Shown here in pieces: positions 1-6,910 of a stretch of DNA of 14,404 nt. How positions within the stretch are numbered: the stretch's first letter is position 1; each line of letters begins with the position of its first letter. Origin of the DNA: Lachnospiraceae bacterium (GTDB lineage: Bacteria; Bacillota; Clostridia; Lachnospirales; Lachnospiraceae). A program made the translations under genes and the position numbers. The DNA is taken from contig DMCJ01000101.1 in assembly GCA_003446735.1 (NCBI GenBank), forward strand, positions 1 through 14,404, given 5' to 3'. The notes beneath the pieces are model-generated. The model saw nothing but the letters and a program-made list of their open reading frames with translations, was not told the origin of the DNA and did not search any database.

Positions 1-2
1 GC

Positions 3-1655
3 TCATGGCTTGCAAAGCAGTGGGGGATCGACCCTACAAGAAAAACTCCTGCGATCGAGAAAGAAGACGGCGTTGACTATGTTGCCGCACCGCCTGCTGT
101 CCTTATGGGACACCATTTTTCATCCATCGCGGGTGCGGGTCCTATCAACGGACCTATCCAGGCTTCCGTATTCGGATGGCTTCCCGTATTTTTGTGGTGT
201 GTTATAGGTGGCATTTTCTTCGGCGGTTTACAGGACTTCGGTTCTTTATTTGCCTCCATCCGTCATGACGGAAAATCTCTTGGTGAGATAATAAACGATA
301 CCATGGGTAAGAGAGCAAAGAAGTTATTCATCATCTTTGCATTACTCGTGCTCATCCTTGTTATCGCATCTTTCGTAAACGTTGTTGCCGGTACTTTCTT
401 TACCGAGGAAGGCGGCTTCGGATTTACGGCAAATCCTACCAATAACCAGACAACTGCTATGATCTCATTACTTTTCATACTTCTTGCTGTTGTTTACGGT
501 TATGTTACCAACAAGTTAAATGTTAAGACCTTACCTGCTTCCATAGCAGGTGTCATCGGTATCGTTATCATTACCGTGATCGGTCTTAAATGCGGTTTTG
601 TTATGGGCCGTACCGCATGGATCGTTTTCATTGGCATCTATATCGTTGTTGCATCCTTAGTTCCGGTATGGATCTTATTACAGCCCCGTGATTACCTTTC
701 AAGCTTCTTACTTTACGCAATGATGGCACTTGCCGTTATCGGTATCGTAACAAACGCTTTCACAGGTAATGCTCAGTTTGATATGCCTGTTGCTACAGGA
801 TGGAAGACAAGCATCGGTACAATGTTCCCCGCACTGTTTATCACAGTTGCCTGCGGCGCATGCTCCGGTTTCCACAGCCTTATCTCCACAGGTACATCCA
901 GTAAGCAGTTAAAGAATGAGAAGGACGCCAAGCCTATCGGTTACGGTTCCATGCTCATTGAGTCTGCCCTCGGTGTAGTATCCCTTATTGCAGTAGGTAT
1001 GGTTTATTCCAAATATACAGCAGGAGAGTTCGGTTCACCTTCCGCAGCTTTCGGTGGCGGTATCGCTATTATGTTCGGCGCAGAGGGAACCACGATGTAC
1101 AATACCATCGCAGCACTTCTTACACTTGCTGTTTCGGTATTTGCTCTTACCTCTCTTGATACAGGTACAAGACTTTCCCGTTTCATGTTCTCCGAGCTCT
1201 TCTTAAATGAAGACGAGGCTACATGGAAGGACGCAAAGGGTGCCCGCAAGGTACTTGCTCATCCTTTATTCGGTACAACATTCATGGTTGTTATCGGCTG
1301 CGTATTAGGTGGTCTTAAGCTTGCGGCTATCTGGGGACTTTTCGGTGCTGCTAACCAGCTCCTTGCAGGTATCGCACTTCTTGCGGTATGCGCATGGCTC
1401 GGTGAAGTAGGAAAGAACAACAAGATGTTCTTTGTTCCCATGGTCTTCATGCTTGCAGCTACACTTACAAGCCTTGTTATCACAATAATCAACAAGTGCA
1501 AACTTATCCTGGGCCTTGTTCCCGACGGTACTGCAGCCTGGGGAGATTACTTCCAGCTCGTATTTGCTCTTGCAATGGCAGTTCTTGCCGTTATCCTTGT
1601 AGTTGAGGGTGTTCAGACCTTCAAGAAGCAGGGCGCAAAGAAGGCTGAAGCCTGA
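3..1655 (+). CDS. cstA: Carbon starvation protein CstA family transporter (5' truncated by window edge)
   Basis: The reading frame is open from base 3 to the TGA at 1655 (550 residues visible); the true start lies upstream of the window. Before the internal Met at 105 the frame already encodes family sequence, including DPTRKTPAIEKEDGVDYV followed by the hallmark GHHFSSIAGAGPI. This places the cut in the early part of the protein, so 105 is not the start. The rest is a string of hydrophobic segments typical of a polytopic inner-membrane carrier, with the conserved ACGACSGFHSLISTGTSSKQ-type stretch near the middle and a short charged tail rich in Lys and Ala. CstA/BtsT-family proteins are membrane transporters linked to peptide or pyruvate uptake under carbon limitation. 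Which substrate applies here cannot be read from sequence. The gene is followed by a strong terminator, so it is the last gene of its unit. Confidence 0.93.
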   Translation, partial: SWLAKQWGIDPTRKTPAIEKEDGVDYVAAPPAVLMGHHFSSIAGAGPINGPIQASVFGWLPVFLWCVIGGIFFGGLQDFGSLFASIRHDGKSLGEIINDTMGKRAKKLFIIFALLVLILVIASFVNVVAGTFFTEEGGFGFTANPTNNQTTAMISLLFILLAVVYGYVTNKLNVKTLPASIAGVIGIVIITVIGLKCGFVMGRTAWIVFIGIYIVVASLVPVWILLQPRDYLSSFLLYAMMALAVIGIVTNAFTGNAQFDMPVATGWKTSIGTMFPALFITVACGACSGFHSLISTGTSSKQLKNEKDAKPIGYGSMLIESALGVVSLIAVGMVYSKYTAGEFGSPSAAFGGGIAIMFGAEGTTMYNTIAALLTLAVSVFALTSLDTGTRLSRFMFSELFLNEDEATWKDAKGARKVLAHPLFGTTFMVVIGCVLGGLKLAAIWGLFGAANQLLAGIALLAVCAWLGEVGKNNKMFFVPMVFMLAATLTSLVITIINKCKLILGLVPDGTAAWGDYFQLVFALAMAVLAVILVVEGVQTFKKQGAKKAEA

Positions 1656-1686
1656 TCTTATAAAAGATCTTAAATAAAAAATACTT

Positions 1687-1718
1687 AATGGTCCGGGTTT
1701 TGCCCGGGCCATTTTTTT
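1687..1718 (+). terminator. Intrinsic terminator after cstA
   Basis: An 11-bp stem pairs AATGGTCCGGG (1687-1697) with CCCGGGCCATT (1703-1713), with one T-G wobble, around a 5-nt TTTTG loop. It runs directly into a T tract ending at 1718. It lies 31 bases after the cstA stop codon and separates that gene from the next unit. Confidence 0.93.
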
Positions 1719-1746
1719 GCTGTGGCTCATATCATGAAAGTATGAT
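1717..1746 (+). promoter_or_regulatory. Possible sigma-A promoter for the CW_7-domain gene
   Basis: TTGCTG (1717-1722) and TATGAT (1741-1746) are separated by 18 bases and lie about 50 bases before the start at 1797. The -35 box overlaps the end of the cstA terminator T tract. A promoter is expected here because of that terminator, but the boxes are imperfect and the AT-rich stretch after them offers alternatives. Confidence 0.4.
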
Positions 1747-1796
1747 AAAATAATATAAATTGTGTAGTCGGATATTTCCGACAGAAGGAGGGTTAT

Positions 1797-1994
1797 ATGT
1801 CAGGAATAAACAACATCATGCAGTCAAAACTTAACGCGGCAAAAAACATTCCGGATAAATCTCTTGATGAGATCGCAAAAGAAGTAATAAGGGGAAATTA
1901 CGGAAACGGAGAAGAAAGAAAGAAGAAGCTGGCGGAGGCCGGTTATGATTATGCCCAGGTTCAGGCAAGGGTAAATGAACTGATGAAGAAGTAG
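1797..1994 (+). CDS. Small stand-alone CW_7 (Cpl-7-type) domain protein
   Basis: This is a 65-residue protein with a strong Shine-Dalgarno sequence (AGAAGGAGG) 6-7 bases before the ATG. Residues 22-62 match the CW_7 repeat known from the Cpl-7 phage lysozyme C-terminus: SLDEIAKEVIRG, then a GNYGNG turn, then AGYDYAQVQARVNEL. The usual Trp of the GxWGNG turn is Tyr here (Tyr35). In lysins this module occurs as tandem repeats behind a catalytic domain and binds peptidoglycan muropeptides. Here there is one copy, a short polar 21-residue N-terminus, no catalytic domain, no signal peptide and no membrane segment. It is therefore unclear whether the protein reaches the wall. The next gene begins 5 bases after its stop. 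The domain call is confident; any function is inference. Confidence 0.85.
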   Translation: MSGINNIMQSKLNAAKNIPDKSLDEIAKEVIRGNYGNGEERKKKLAEAGYDYAQVQARVNELMKK

Positions 1995-1999
1995 CCAAA

Positions 2000-2731
2000 A
2001 TGAGGATATATGTCCCCGTATCAGAGCATTCGATATATTCGCCCATAGTTTTATCATCGATCCTTATCGGGATCGCGGTTGCCTGTTTTTTGATGAAAAA
2101 GGCGGGAGCAAAGAAGGCTACGGTCATATATACTGCGCTTTTAGTATTTGTATGTATCCTCACCTTTTCGTTTACGCTTTCATTTATGCTTTACGGGCAG
2201 CCTGACAGGGTCGGCTTTATCGGTGCTTTCGGAGCATTCGGAGTTTTAGCGGGAGCGCTCTTATCCGCTTTTATCCATAAGGATGTGGTGAGGGAATCCG
2301 TAAGTGCGTGGATAGTTACAGCTCCGCTTATGTATGGCTTATCCAAAATCGCGTGCCATTTTTCAGGGTGCTGCTACGGTATAAGATACAGTGGCCCGTT
2401 TTCTGTAACATACAGGGGGCCGGAGAGCATCTCGGCCCCTTTAAACACGCAGCTTTTTCCCGTCCAGCTATCGGAGAGTATATGCTTTATACTTATCTTT
2501 GTGATCGGGGTAACTTTATTTTTAAAATATAATGACAAACTTAATGCGGCGATCATAACACTGATCTTATGTATTTTGTTTAAATGTCTTTTTGATGTGC
2601 TTCGCGAGGGCGGAAACGGCTTTTTGATGTCTGCAAATAAGTTGAGCGCCATGATCATAGGATCGATATCCGTGATCATTATTATCGTGATAAAAATAAA
2701 AACCGGGGAGGATCATAATGGATCCAAATGA
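2000..2731 (+). CDS. Lgt-like (prolipoprotein diacylglyceryl transferase family) membrane protein
   Basis: This 243-residue protein has about seven hydrophobic segments. Its order of motifs follows the Lgt fold: a Gly-rich segment GFIGAFGAFGVLAGALLSAF (72-91), a core KIACHFSGCCYG (116-127), FPVQLSES (153-160) where Lgt has its PxQLYE-like motif, and a C-terminal SANKLSAMIIGS segment (211-222). Canonical Lgt transfers diacylglycerol from phosphatidylglycerol to the lipobox Cys and has a GRxxN core with an essential Arg. Here the core reads SKIAC...GCCYG, with Lys at the Arg position and a Cys pair, so this looks like a divergent paralogue, not the housekeeping enzyme. No good ribosome binding site precedes the ATG beyond GAAGAAG at the end of the upstream gene, so translation may be coupled to it. 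The last 14 bases overlap the next gene. Confidence 0.7.
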   Translation: MRIYVPVSEHSIYSPIVLSSILIGIAVACFLMKKAGAKKATVIYTALLVFVCILTFSFTLSFMLYGQPDRVGFIGAFGAFGVLAGALLSAFIHKDVVRESVSAWIVTAPLMYGLSKIACHFSGCCYGIRYSGPFSVTYRGPESISAPLNTQLFPVQLSESICFILIFVIGVTLFLKYNDKLNAAIITLILCILFKCLFDVLREGGNGFLMSANKLSAMIIGSISVIIIIVIKIKTGEDHNGSK

Positions 2732-3338
2732 TATAAACGATTTAAATATAGTGGCCGGAGGATCGGCAGATAACAGTTTACCTGTCTATGATCCCGGAGA
2801 TGTTCCGACTTATGCGGATAATACTTTCCCTTCCTTTGGAGAAGGTGTGCCGTCCTATGGACATAGCGTTCCTCCTTACGGGCAGGGCGTACCTCCCTAT
2901 GGACAAAACGTTCCGCCCTACGGACAGGGCGTTCCTCCACATGTACAGAATACTGCGCCTTACAGGCAAAATGATCCGAATGTTTTTACGGATGAGGACA
3001 GGAAAAAGGCCAACCTGCTGTGCATTATTTCGCTTGCTTGCTATTTCTTTATTCCTGTTGTTGGTTCGGGAGTATCTGCAGGTTTGGCAAATGCGTTCTC
3101 GACTGTATCGGGATCGTCGGGTGCAGTGGATTTTCTTTATAATATTATAACCGGTATCGGTTCGATATCGTGGATAGCAGCCTGGGTCCTTATGATCTAT
3201 GTCAGGGTCAGATACAGTAAAAGCATATTCGGTAAGGTCCTGATGTGGGTTTATATCTCATTTATCGTAATAGCGATCGCTGCGATCGTTGCTATTATCA
3301 TCGCATGCGGTAAAGCTATAAGTGAATGTCCGGGGTGA
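2718..3338 (+). CDS. Membrane protein with N-terminal VPPYGQG heptapeptide repeats
   Basis: This 206-residue protein starts inside the end of the Lgt-like gene, with GGGGAGG 7 bases before the ATG. Residues 1-28 are acidic and polar. Residues 29-85 form about eight 7-residue units, the central ones reading VPPYGQG or VPPYGQN and the outer ones degenerate. After a charged linker (TDEDRKKAN, 91-99) come three hydrophobic segments at roughly 99-122, 139-163 and 173-197. There is no signal peptide, so the repeat tail probably faces the cytoplasm. Pro/Tyr/Gly/Gln-rich tails on small membrane proteins are common in Firmicutes and Actinobacteria and are usually treated as low-complexity spacers or interaction tails. 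I do not recognise a specific family. The stop lies 4 bases before the chosen RNase G start. Confidence 0.8.
   Translation: MDPNDINDLNIVAGGSADNSLPVYDPGDVPTYADNTFPSFGEGVPSYGHSVPPYGQGVPPYGQNVPPYGQGVPPHVQNTAPYRQNDPNVFTDEDRKKANLLCIISLACYFFIPVVGSGVSAGLANAFSTVSGSSGAVDFLYNIITGIGSISWIAAWVLMIYVRVRYSKSIFGKVLMWVYISFIVIAIAAIVAIIIACGKAISECPG
2847..2951 (+). repeat. 21-bp in-frame tandem repeat coding for VPPYGQG/N
   Basis: Five consecutive 21-base units (residues 44-78 of the membrane protein) code for V-P-P/S-Y/H-G/V-Q/H-G/N/S. The third and fourth units are closest at the DNA level. Degenerate units flank the block on both sides. Length variation between strains would be expected by slippage or unequal recombination. 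Confidence 0.85.
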
Positions 3339-3342
3339 TGTC

Positions 3343-4620
3343 ATGGGGAAAACTGCCATTTTTACAAAATCAGATGACGTTATCTGCTTTTTTGTTACCG
3401 ATGGAAAGATCCTTTATAATGCCGATGCGGAAAAGGTAAAGGATGATAAAGCAAAAGGCGAAAAAGCAGGCGACGAAAGATCGGATAACCGGGCGATCCT
3501 TAATGCAAAGAAAGCTTCGATCGGAGATATAGAAGTCGGCAATGTATATCTCGGAAAGATCCGTAATGTTTCAAAGAATCTTTCTGCATGTTTTGTGGAA
3601 TATAAGGAAGGTGTAACAGGATTTCTTTCCGTAAATAAGAGTGAGATCGATGAATATAAGGCCGGGATGCTTCTTCCGGTAACAGTCATAAAGGATAAAG
3701 TCAAAACAAAGGATGCAGTCTTAAGCAGGGATATAACGCTTGCGGGAATGTATATCGTTGTATCAGATAACGGATGCGGCATTAAATATTCCGGAAAGCT
3801 TGAAGAAGATATAAAAGCTCCATTCAAAGAACTATTAAATGAAAAGATAAAAGAAAACAATGTCACGTGCGTTGTCAGGAATCTTGCAGGTTCGCTGGAT
3901 CTTAATGATGCAGATGACAGAACGCGTATTATATGTGAGTTTGATGAACTTTGTCATAAACTTAAGGATATAAGGGATTACAGCGATAAGCGGACTGCGT
4001 TTTCCCGTCTTTACGAAGGATCGGGGTTTGTCAGAAAGAATCTTGCCGTTCTTGATATTTCGGATACAGAAAAGATCATTACGGACGATCCTGATACATA
4101 TACGCTCATAACATCACTTCTTCCTTCCGGGATATCGGATAAGTGCGTATATTACAGTGATGATTATCCTCTTAAGGCTTTATATAATCTTAAGAAACAG
4201 GTATCCGAGATCATATCAAAACGTATATGGCTTAAGTCCGGGGGATTCCTTGTTATAGATGAGACCGAGGCTATGACGGTCATAGATGTAAATACAGGAA
4301 AGAACGAAGGAAAGGTCTCAAAAAATGAGCTTATAGAAATAACAAATAAGGAAGCGGTATCAAGGATAGCTCCGCTTATCACGGCATCGGGAATGTCCGG
4401 GATCATCATTGTCGATCTCGTGGGTGTCGACGCAGAAGCCATCAGAAAAAGCGGAGTTCTTGAGATGTTTTCACAGCTCTTTAAAAATGATCATGACAAT
4501 GCCAGAGCGGTTGACATAACTAAGCTCGGTCTTGTAGAGATAACCAGGATGAAACGGGAGAGACCGTTAATAAGAAAGCTAAAGGAGTGCGGAATATATG
4601 AAGCTTTTAAGGATGAATAA
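3343..4620 (+). CDS. rng: Ribonuclease E/G family protein, short form
   Basis: I choose the ATG at 3343 (425 residues, MGKTAIFTK) because GGGG ends 8 bases upstream and the previous stop is 4 bases away. A GTG at 3322 would add 7 residues and lacks such spacing. An S1-like RNA-binding domain starts near VGNVYLGKI (65-73) after a charged insertion. The catalytic DNase-I-like part carries the signature DETEAMTVIDVNTGK (306-320), with Asp315 and Asn317 at the metal-binding positions, and IIIVDLVGVD with the second metal Asp at 358. ITKLGLVEITRMKRERP (392-408) matches the end of the catalytic core. The protein stops soon after, without the CPxC zinc-link that RNase E and G use for dimerisation. 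The 5'-sensor region is also altered (VVRNLAG where RNase E has VRTAG). Family members process rRNA and turn over mRNA. The position upstream of rplU fits the Clostridial arrangement. The gene overlaps the NUDIX gene by 23 bases. Confidence 0.88.
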   Translation: MGKTAIFTKSDDVICFFVTDGKILYNADAEKVKDDKAKGEKAGDERSDNRAILNAKKASIGDIEVGNVYLGKIRNVSKNLSACFVEYKEGVTGFLSVNKSEIDEYKAGMLLPVTVIKDKVKTKDAVLSRDITLAGMYIVVSDNGCGIKYSGKLEEDIKAPFKELLNEKIKENNVTCVVRNLAGSLDLNDADDRTRIICEFDELCHKLKDIRDYSDKRTAFSRLYEGSGFVRKNLAVLDISDTEKIITDDPDTYTLITSLLPSGISDKCVYYSDDYPLKALYNLKKQVSEIISKRIWLKSGGFLVIDETEAMTVIDVNTGKNEGKVSKNELIEITNKEAVSRIAPLITASGMSGIIIVDLVGVDAEAIRKSGVLEMFSQLFKNDHDNARAVDITKLGLVEITRMKRERPLIRKLKECGIYEAFKDE

Positions 4621-5173
4621 GGTAAAGGACGGAAAATACCTTAAGAATTATGAGCTTGTATACGAAAACAAAGCCGGAAAAGAAAAGGTTTTTGAGATAG
4701 TAAGCCGCAGCGAGATAGCTTCTCCCGATGATCTCGGAAAGAAGACTCAGGGCGTATCCATAATCGCATTCTATCAAGGAAAGATGCTCCTTTTAAAGGA
4801 ATTCCGTATGGGTGTTAACAAGACGATCGTAAATTTCTGCGCCGGAAGTGTTGAGGACGGAGAAGAGATGGAGGATTGCCTTAAGAGGGAATTAAAAGAG
4901 GAGACCGGTCTTAACGTAAAGCGGATAATAAAGGTCCTTCCGCCTTCATATGCTGCGGTCAGCCTTTCGGATATGAAAAATACGATAGCGTTCATAGAGG
5001 CTGAAGGGGAACTTAATTCAGATAACGCGGGAGATAATGAGGAGATAAGAGCGGCATTCTACACCAAGGAAGAGTGTAGAAAGCTTCTGGAGACGTATGA
5101 ATTTTCTTCGCGCTGTCAGGCGGTGGTTTATCTTTATACGATGGATTGCCTTGACGCGATAATATCCATGTGA
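4598..5173 (+). CDS. NUDIX hydrolase, ADP-ribose pyrophosphatase-like
   Basis: This 191-residue protein carries a complete Nudix box at residues 83-105: Gly83, five residues, Glu89, seven residues, then RELKEETGL. The REx2EE core that coordinates Mg2+ is intact. The region before it, VSIIAFYQGKMLLLKEFRMG...NFCAGSVEDGE, resembles ADP-ribose pyrophosphatases (NudF/YffH-like), which hydrolyse ADP-ribose or related nucleotide sugars. The exact substrate is not determined by sequence. The start at 4598 is preceded by AAAGGAG at 4581-4587 and lies inside the 3' end of the RNase G gene, so the two are probably translationally coupled. A second in-frame ATG at 4613 is possible but has no properly spaced ribosome binding site. 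Confidence 0.9.
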   Translation: MKLLRMNKVKDGKYLKNYELVYENKAGKEKVFEIVSRSEIASPDDLGKKTQGVSIIAFYQGKMLLLKEFRMGVNKTIVNFCAGSVEDGEEMEDCLKRELKEETGLNVKRIIKVLPPSYAAVSLSDMKNTIAFIEAEGELNSDNAGDNEEIRAAFYTKEECRKLLETYEFSSRCQAVVYLYTMDCLDAIISM

Positions 5174-5218
5174 AGTATTTAAACGGTATAAAGCGCATGT
5201 TTTTGCCGGGGAGGTATT

Positions 5219-5539
5219 ATGATAACTGTAAATCTGTACTACAAGGGAATAAACGGAAACGCACTTGCATTTGTAAAAGAGATGGAAGAATCAGGTATTG
5301 CCGATAAGATACGTGCAGAAAAAGGGAACTTACGATATGAGTACTTTCAACCGATAAATGATCCGGAAACAGTTTTACTCATCGATCAATGGTCTGATCA
5401 GGCAGCGATAGATGAACATCATGCAACGCCGATGATGAAGCAGATATCCGAGCTTCGTGACAAATATGATCTTCATATGACCGTGGAACGCTTTGTGAGT
5501 GATGAATACAGTTCGGATGATAAATACTTAAGGAAATGA
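5219..5539 (+). CDS. ABM-fold (antibiotic biosynthesis monooxygenase-like / YgiN-type) protein
   Basis: This 106-residue protein is a single ABM ferredoxin-like domain. Diagnostic features are the GNLRYEYFQPINDPETVLLIDQW stretch in two parts (36-46, 47-58), with Trp58 closing the strand, and DEHHATPMM (65-73) in the following helix. The C-terminal strand is TVERF. Members of this family include quinol monooxygenases and heme-degrading or detoxifying enzymes, but many have no known substrate. No cofactor-binding signature is visible, so only the fold is assigned. GGGGAGG lies 5-7 bases before the ATG, and a 45-base gap separates the gene from the NUDIX gene. The charged tail after about residue 94 (SDEYSSDDKYLRK) is not part of the domain. 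Confidence 0.85.
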   Translation: MITVNLYYKGINGNALAFVKEMEESGIADKIRAEKGNLRYEYFQPINDPETVLLIDQWSDQAAIDEHHATPMMKQISELRDKYDLHMTVERFVSDEYSSDDKYLRK

Positions 5540-5557
5540 AAAGCAGGGGATATAAAC

Positions 5558-5953
5558 ATGCATTTTAAAGAAGGAGACGGCTGGAAAGCGTGCTATGACG
5601 AGACAAACGGGTTTTGTTCCGCAGAGCGAAGTGGACCGGGTTATTATAATCTATACGAGATCTCAAAAGAGGCATTCGATCTTCTAAAAGACGGGATGAG
5701 CGACTGGGATATGTACAAGATCATAGAAAATGGAAGAAAGCTGTATATGGATGTGAATGACCGCTGCGGCCCTCCATATACCGTCGTCTTAGATGATGAT
5801 TATGAAAAGCTTTGTCCGTGGGCTAAAGTGAAATCTTCAGGCAGGGTATGGTCTGATGAACTTACTGATGCGGCTGTTGAGGTTTTTGAATCCGAAAAGG
5901 ACAACAGGGAGCAGCGCCGAAGAAAACGTAAAGAACGTGAAAAGTCCGAATGA
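5558..5953 (+). CDS. Hypothetical protein, soluble, 131 aa
   Basis: I do not recognise this protein. It is acidic and aromatic-rich in the first 100 residues, with short segments such as GWKACYDE, GPGYYNLYEISKEAF and DRCGPPYTVVLDDDYEKLCPW. It ends in a strongly basic Arg/Lys/Glu tail (residues about 117-131) that looks helical. It has four Cys residues (12, 20, 69, 86) in no recognisable metal motif, and no signal peptide or membrane segment. AGGGG about 9 bases before the ATG serves as ribosome binding site. It sits between the ABM gene (18-base gap) and the ParB-like/HAD gene (18-base gap), so cotranscription is likely. The open frame, ribosome binding site and spacing support a real gene; function is unknown. 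Confidence 0.75.
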   Translation: MHFKEGDGWKACYDETNGFCSAERSGPGYYNLYEISKEAFDLLKDGMSDWDMYKIIENGRKLYMDVNDRCGPPYTVVLDDDYEKLCPWAKVKSSGRVWSDELTDAAVEVFESEKDNREQRRRKRKEREKSE

Positions 5954-5971
5954 TACGAACGGAGAAATACT

Positions 5972-6856
5972 ATGTCACTTACAAATAACCAACTGAACGA
6001 CTTCGTTAAAAAGGAAGTGAAAAAATATGAGGGTGTTTATGTTCCCGTAAAGGCTAATATCCTGGAACGAGCCATAATAAGGAGTGTGTCTCCGAAAAGG
6101 CTGCATCCTAATCCTGATGATGAATTCAGTTTTCCCACGGTCGGTCCGCATTTCGGGATCATTGCCAAATATGAAGCGCAGTTTCGGAGCAGAGGAAAGA
6201 TCAAAGATGATCCATGGGATGAATCGATACAGGTGCAGAAGATCTATCCCGACGGCTATATGATATTAAACGGACATCACAGATGGGCGGCTGCACTTCG
6301 GACTGATATTAAAAGGATACCTGTCAATATAATCAATATCACACATGAAGTTGATATCGAGAATATGCTTAAGCTGTCCGATCATGACAAGAGAGTTTCC
6401 CTTGATCTTGATGAAGTCATTTTCTGCGATCCAAAAAAGACAGAGGCGGAGAAGCCGCTCAAGTTTCCGTTTAATAAGATATACAAGGAGAGGATAAGAA
6501 AAGGGATCCCTTCGCTCCTTCATATACTCAGCAGAAACGGTTATGATATCTGGGTATATTCGTCAAATTATTATTCATATGATTATATAAGCAATTATTT
6601 TAAGAAATATTCGGTAAGACTAAACGGTATCATTACCGGAACAGCACGAAAAGTCAAAGGAAAAGAAGAGGCATCCAAAAGGATCGAGAAGATGTTTAAG
6701 GAGAAATATTCCGAGACGCTTCATATCGATGACAAGGTAGTGCTTCGTACGATAAAAGGTCAGAAAGATTTTGATGATATACCGATCGTGGATGAAGGTG
6801 ACGGCTGGGCATATGCCGTTATAAACATAATCAAAAAACTTTATCCGGAGGAATGA
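5972..6856 (+). CDS. ParB-like domain fused to HAD-like domain
   Basis: This 294-residue protein has two recognisable parts. Residues about 35-125 resemble a ParB/Srx-type fold: VQKIYPDGYMILNGHHRWAA (88-107 region) has the typical Gly-His-His-Arg motif (101-104), followed by RIPVNIIN. Residues about 140-292 look like a HAD hydrolase: motif I is SLDLDEVIF with Asp145 and Asp147, motif II is VYSSNYYS with Ser197 or Ser198, a Lys-rich segment at 227-231 could give motif III, and motif IV is LHIDDK with Asp253 and Asp254. ParB-fold proteins include CTPases, nucleases and a serine kinase; HADs are mostly phosphatases. A combined role in phosphoryl transfer is plausible but unproven. There is no helix-turn-helix of chromosomal ParB. 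The ribosome binding site is weak (CGGAG). It is the last gene before the rplU promoter, with no hairpin terminator visible after it. Confidence 0.72.
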   Translation: MSLTNNQLNDFVKKEVKKYEGVYVPVKANILERAIIRSVSPKRLHPNPDDEFSFPTVGPHFGIIAKYEAQFRSRGKIKDDPWDESIQVQKIYPDGYMILNGHHRWAAALRTDIKRIPVNIINITHEVDIENMLKLSDHDKRVSLDLDEVIFCDPKKTEAEKPLKFPFNKIYKERIRKGIPSLLHILSRNGYDIWVYSSNYYSYDYISNYFKKYSVRLNGIITGTARKVKGKEEASKRIEKMFKEKYSETLHIDDKVVLRTIKGQKDFDDIPIVDEGDGWAYAVINIIKKLYPEE

Positions 6857-6875
6857 TTTAAAATATCAAAATATA

Positions 6876-6904
6876 TTGACAAGAACTTAAGTATTTGCTA
6901 TTAT
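6876..6904 (+). promoter_or_regulatory. Strong sigma-A promoter of the rplU operon
   Basis: TTGACA (6876-6881, perfect consensus) and TATTAT (6899-6904) are separated by exactly 17 bases in an AT-rich setting. They lie about 80 bases before rplU. Transcription should start near 6911, leaving a leader of roughly 75 nt. Confidence 0.88.
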
Positions 6905-6910
6905 ATCATG

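Noticed and set aside
105..107. ATG at 105 as the start of the CstA protein
   Set aside because: The frame is open to the window edge, and the residues before it match the family, so the start is outside the window.
1305..1730. Antisense frame of about 140 residues opposite the end of cstA
   Set aside because: It is Cys/Ser/Lys-rich with no family resemblance, no ribosome binding site, and it crosses the terminator. It is a shadow of the real gene.
3322..3342. GTG at 3322 as the RNase G start
   Set aside because: It lies inside the previous gene without a ribosome binding site at proper distance. ATG 3343 follows GGGG with good spacing and the previous stop by 4 bases.
3414..3866. Antisense frame of 150 residues opposite the RNase G gene
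   Set aside because: Ser/Phe-biased composition typical of the reverse complement of a Lys/Glu/Asp-rich coding frame; no independent support.
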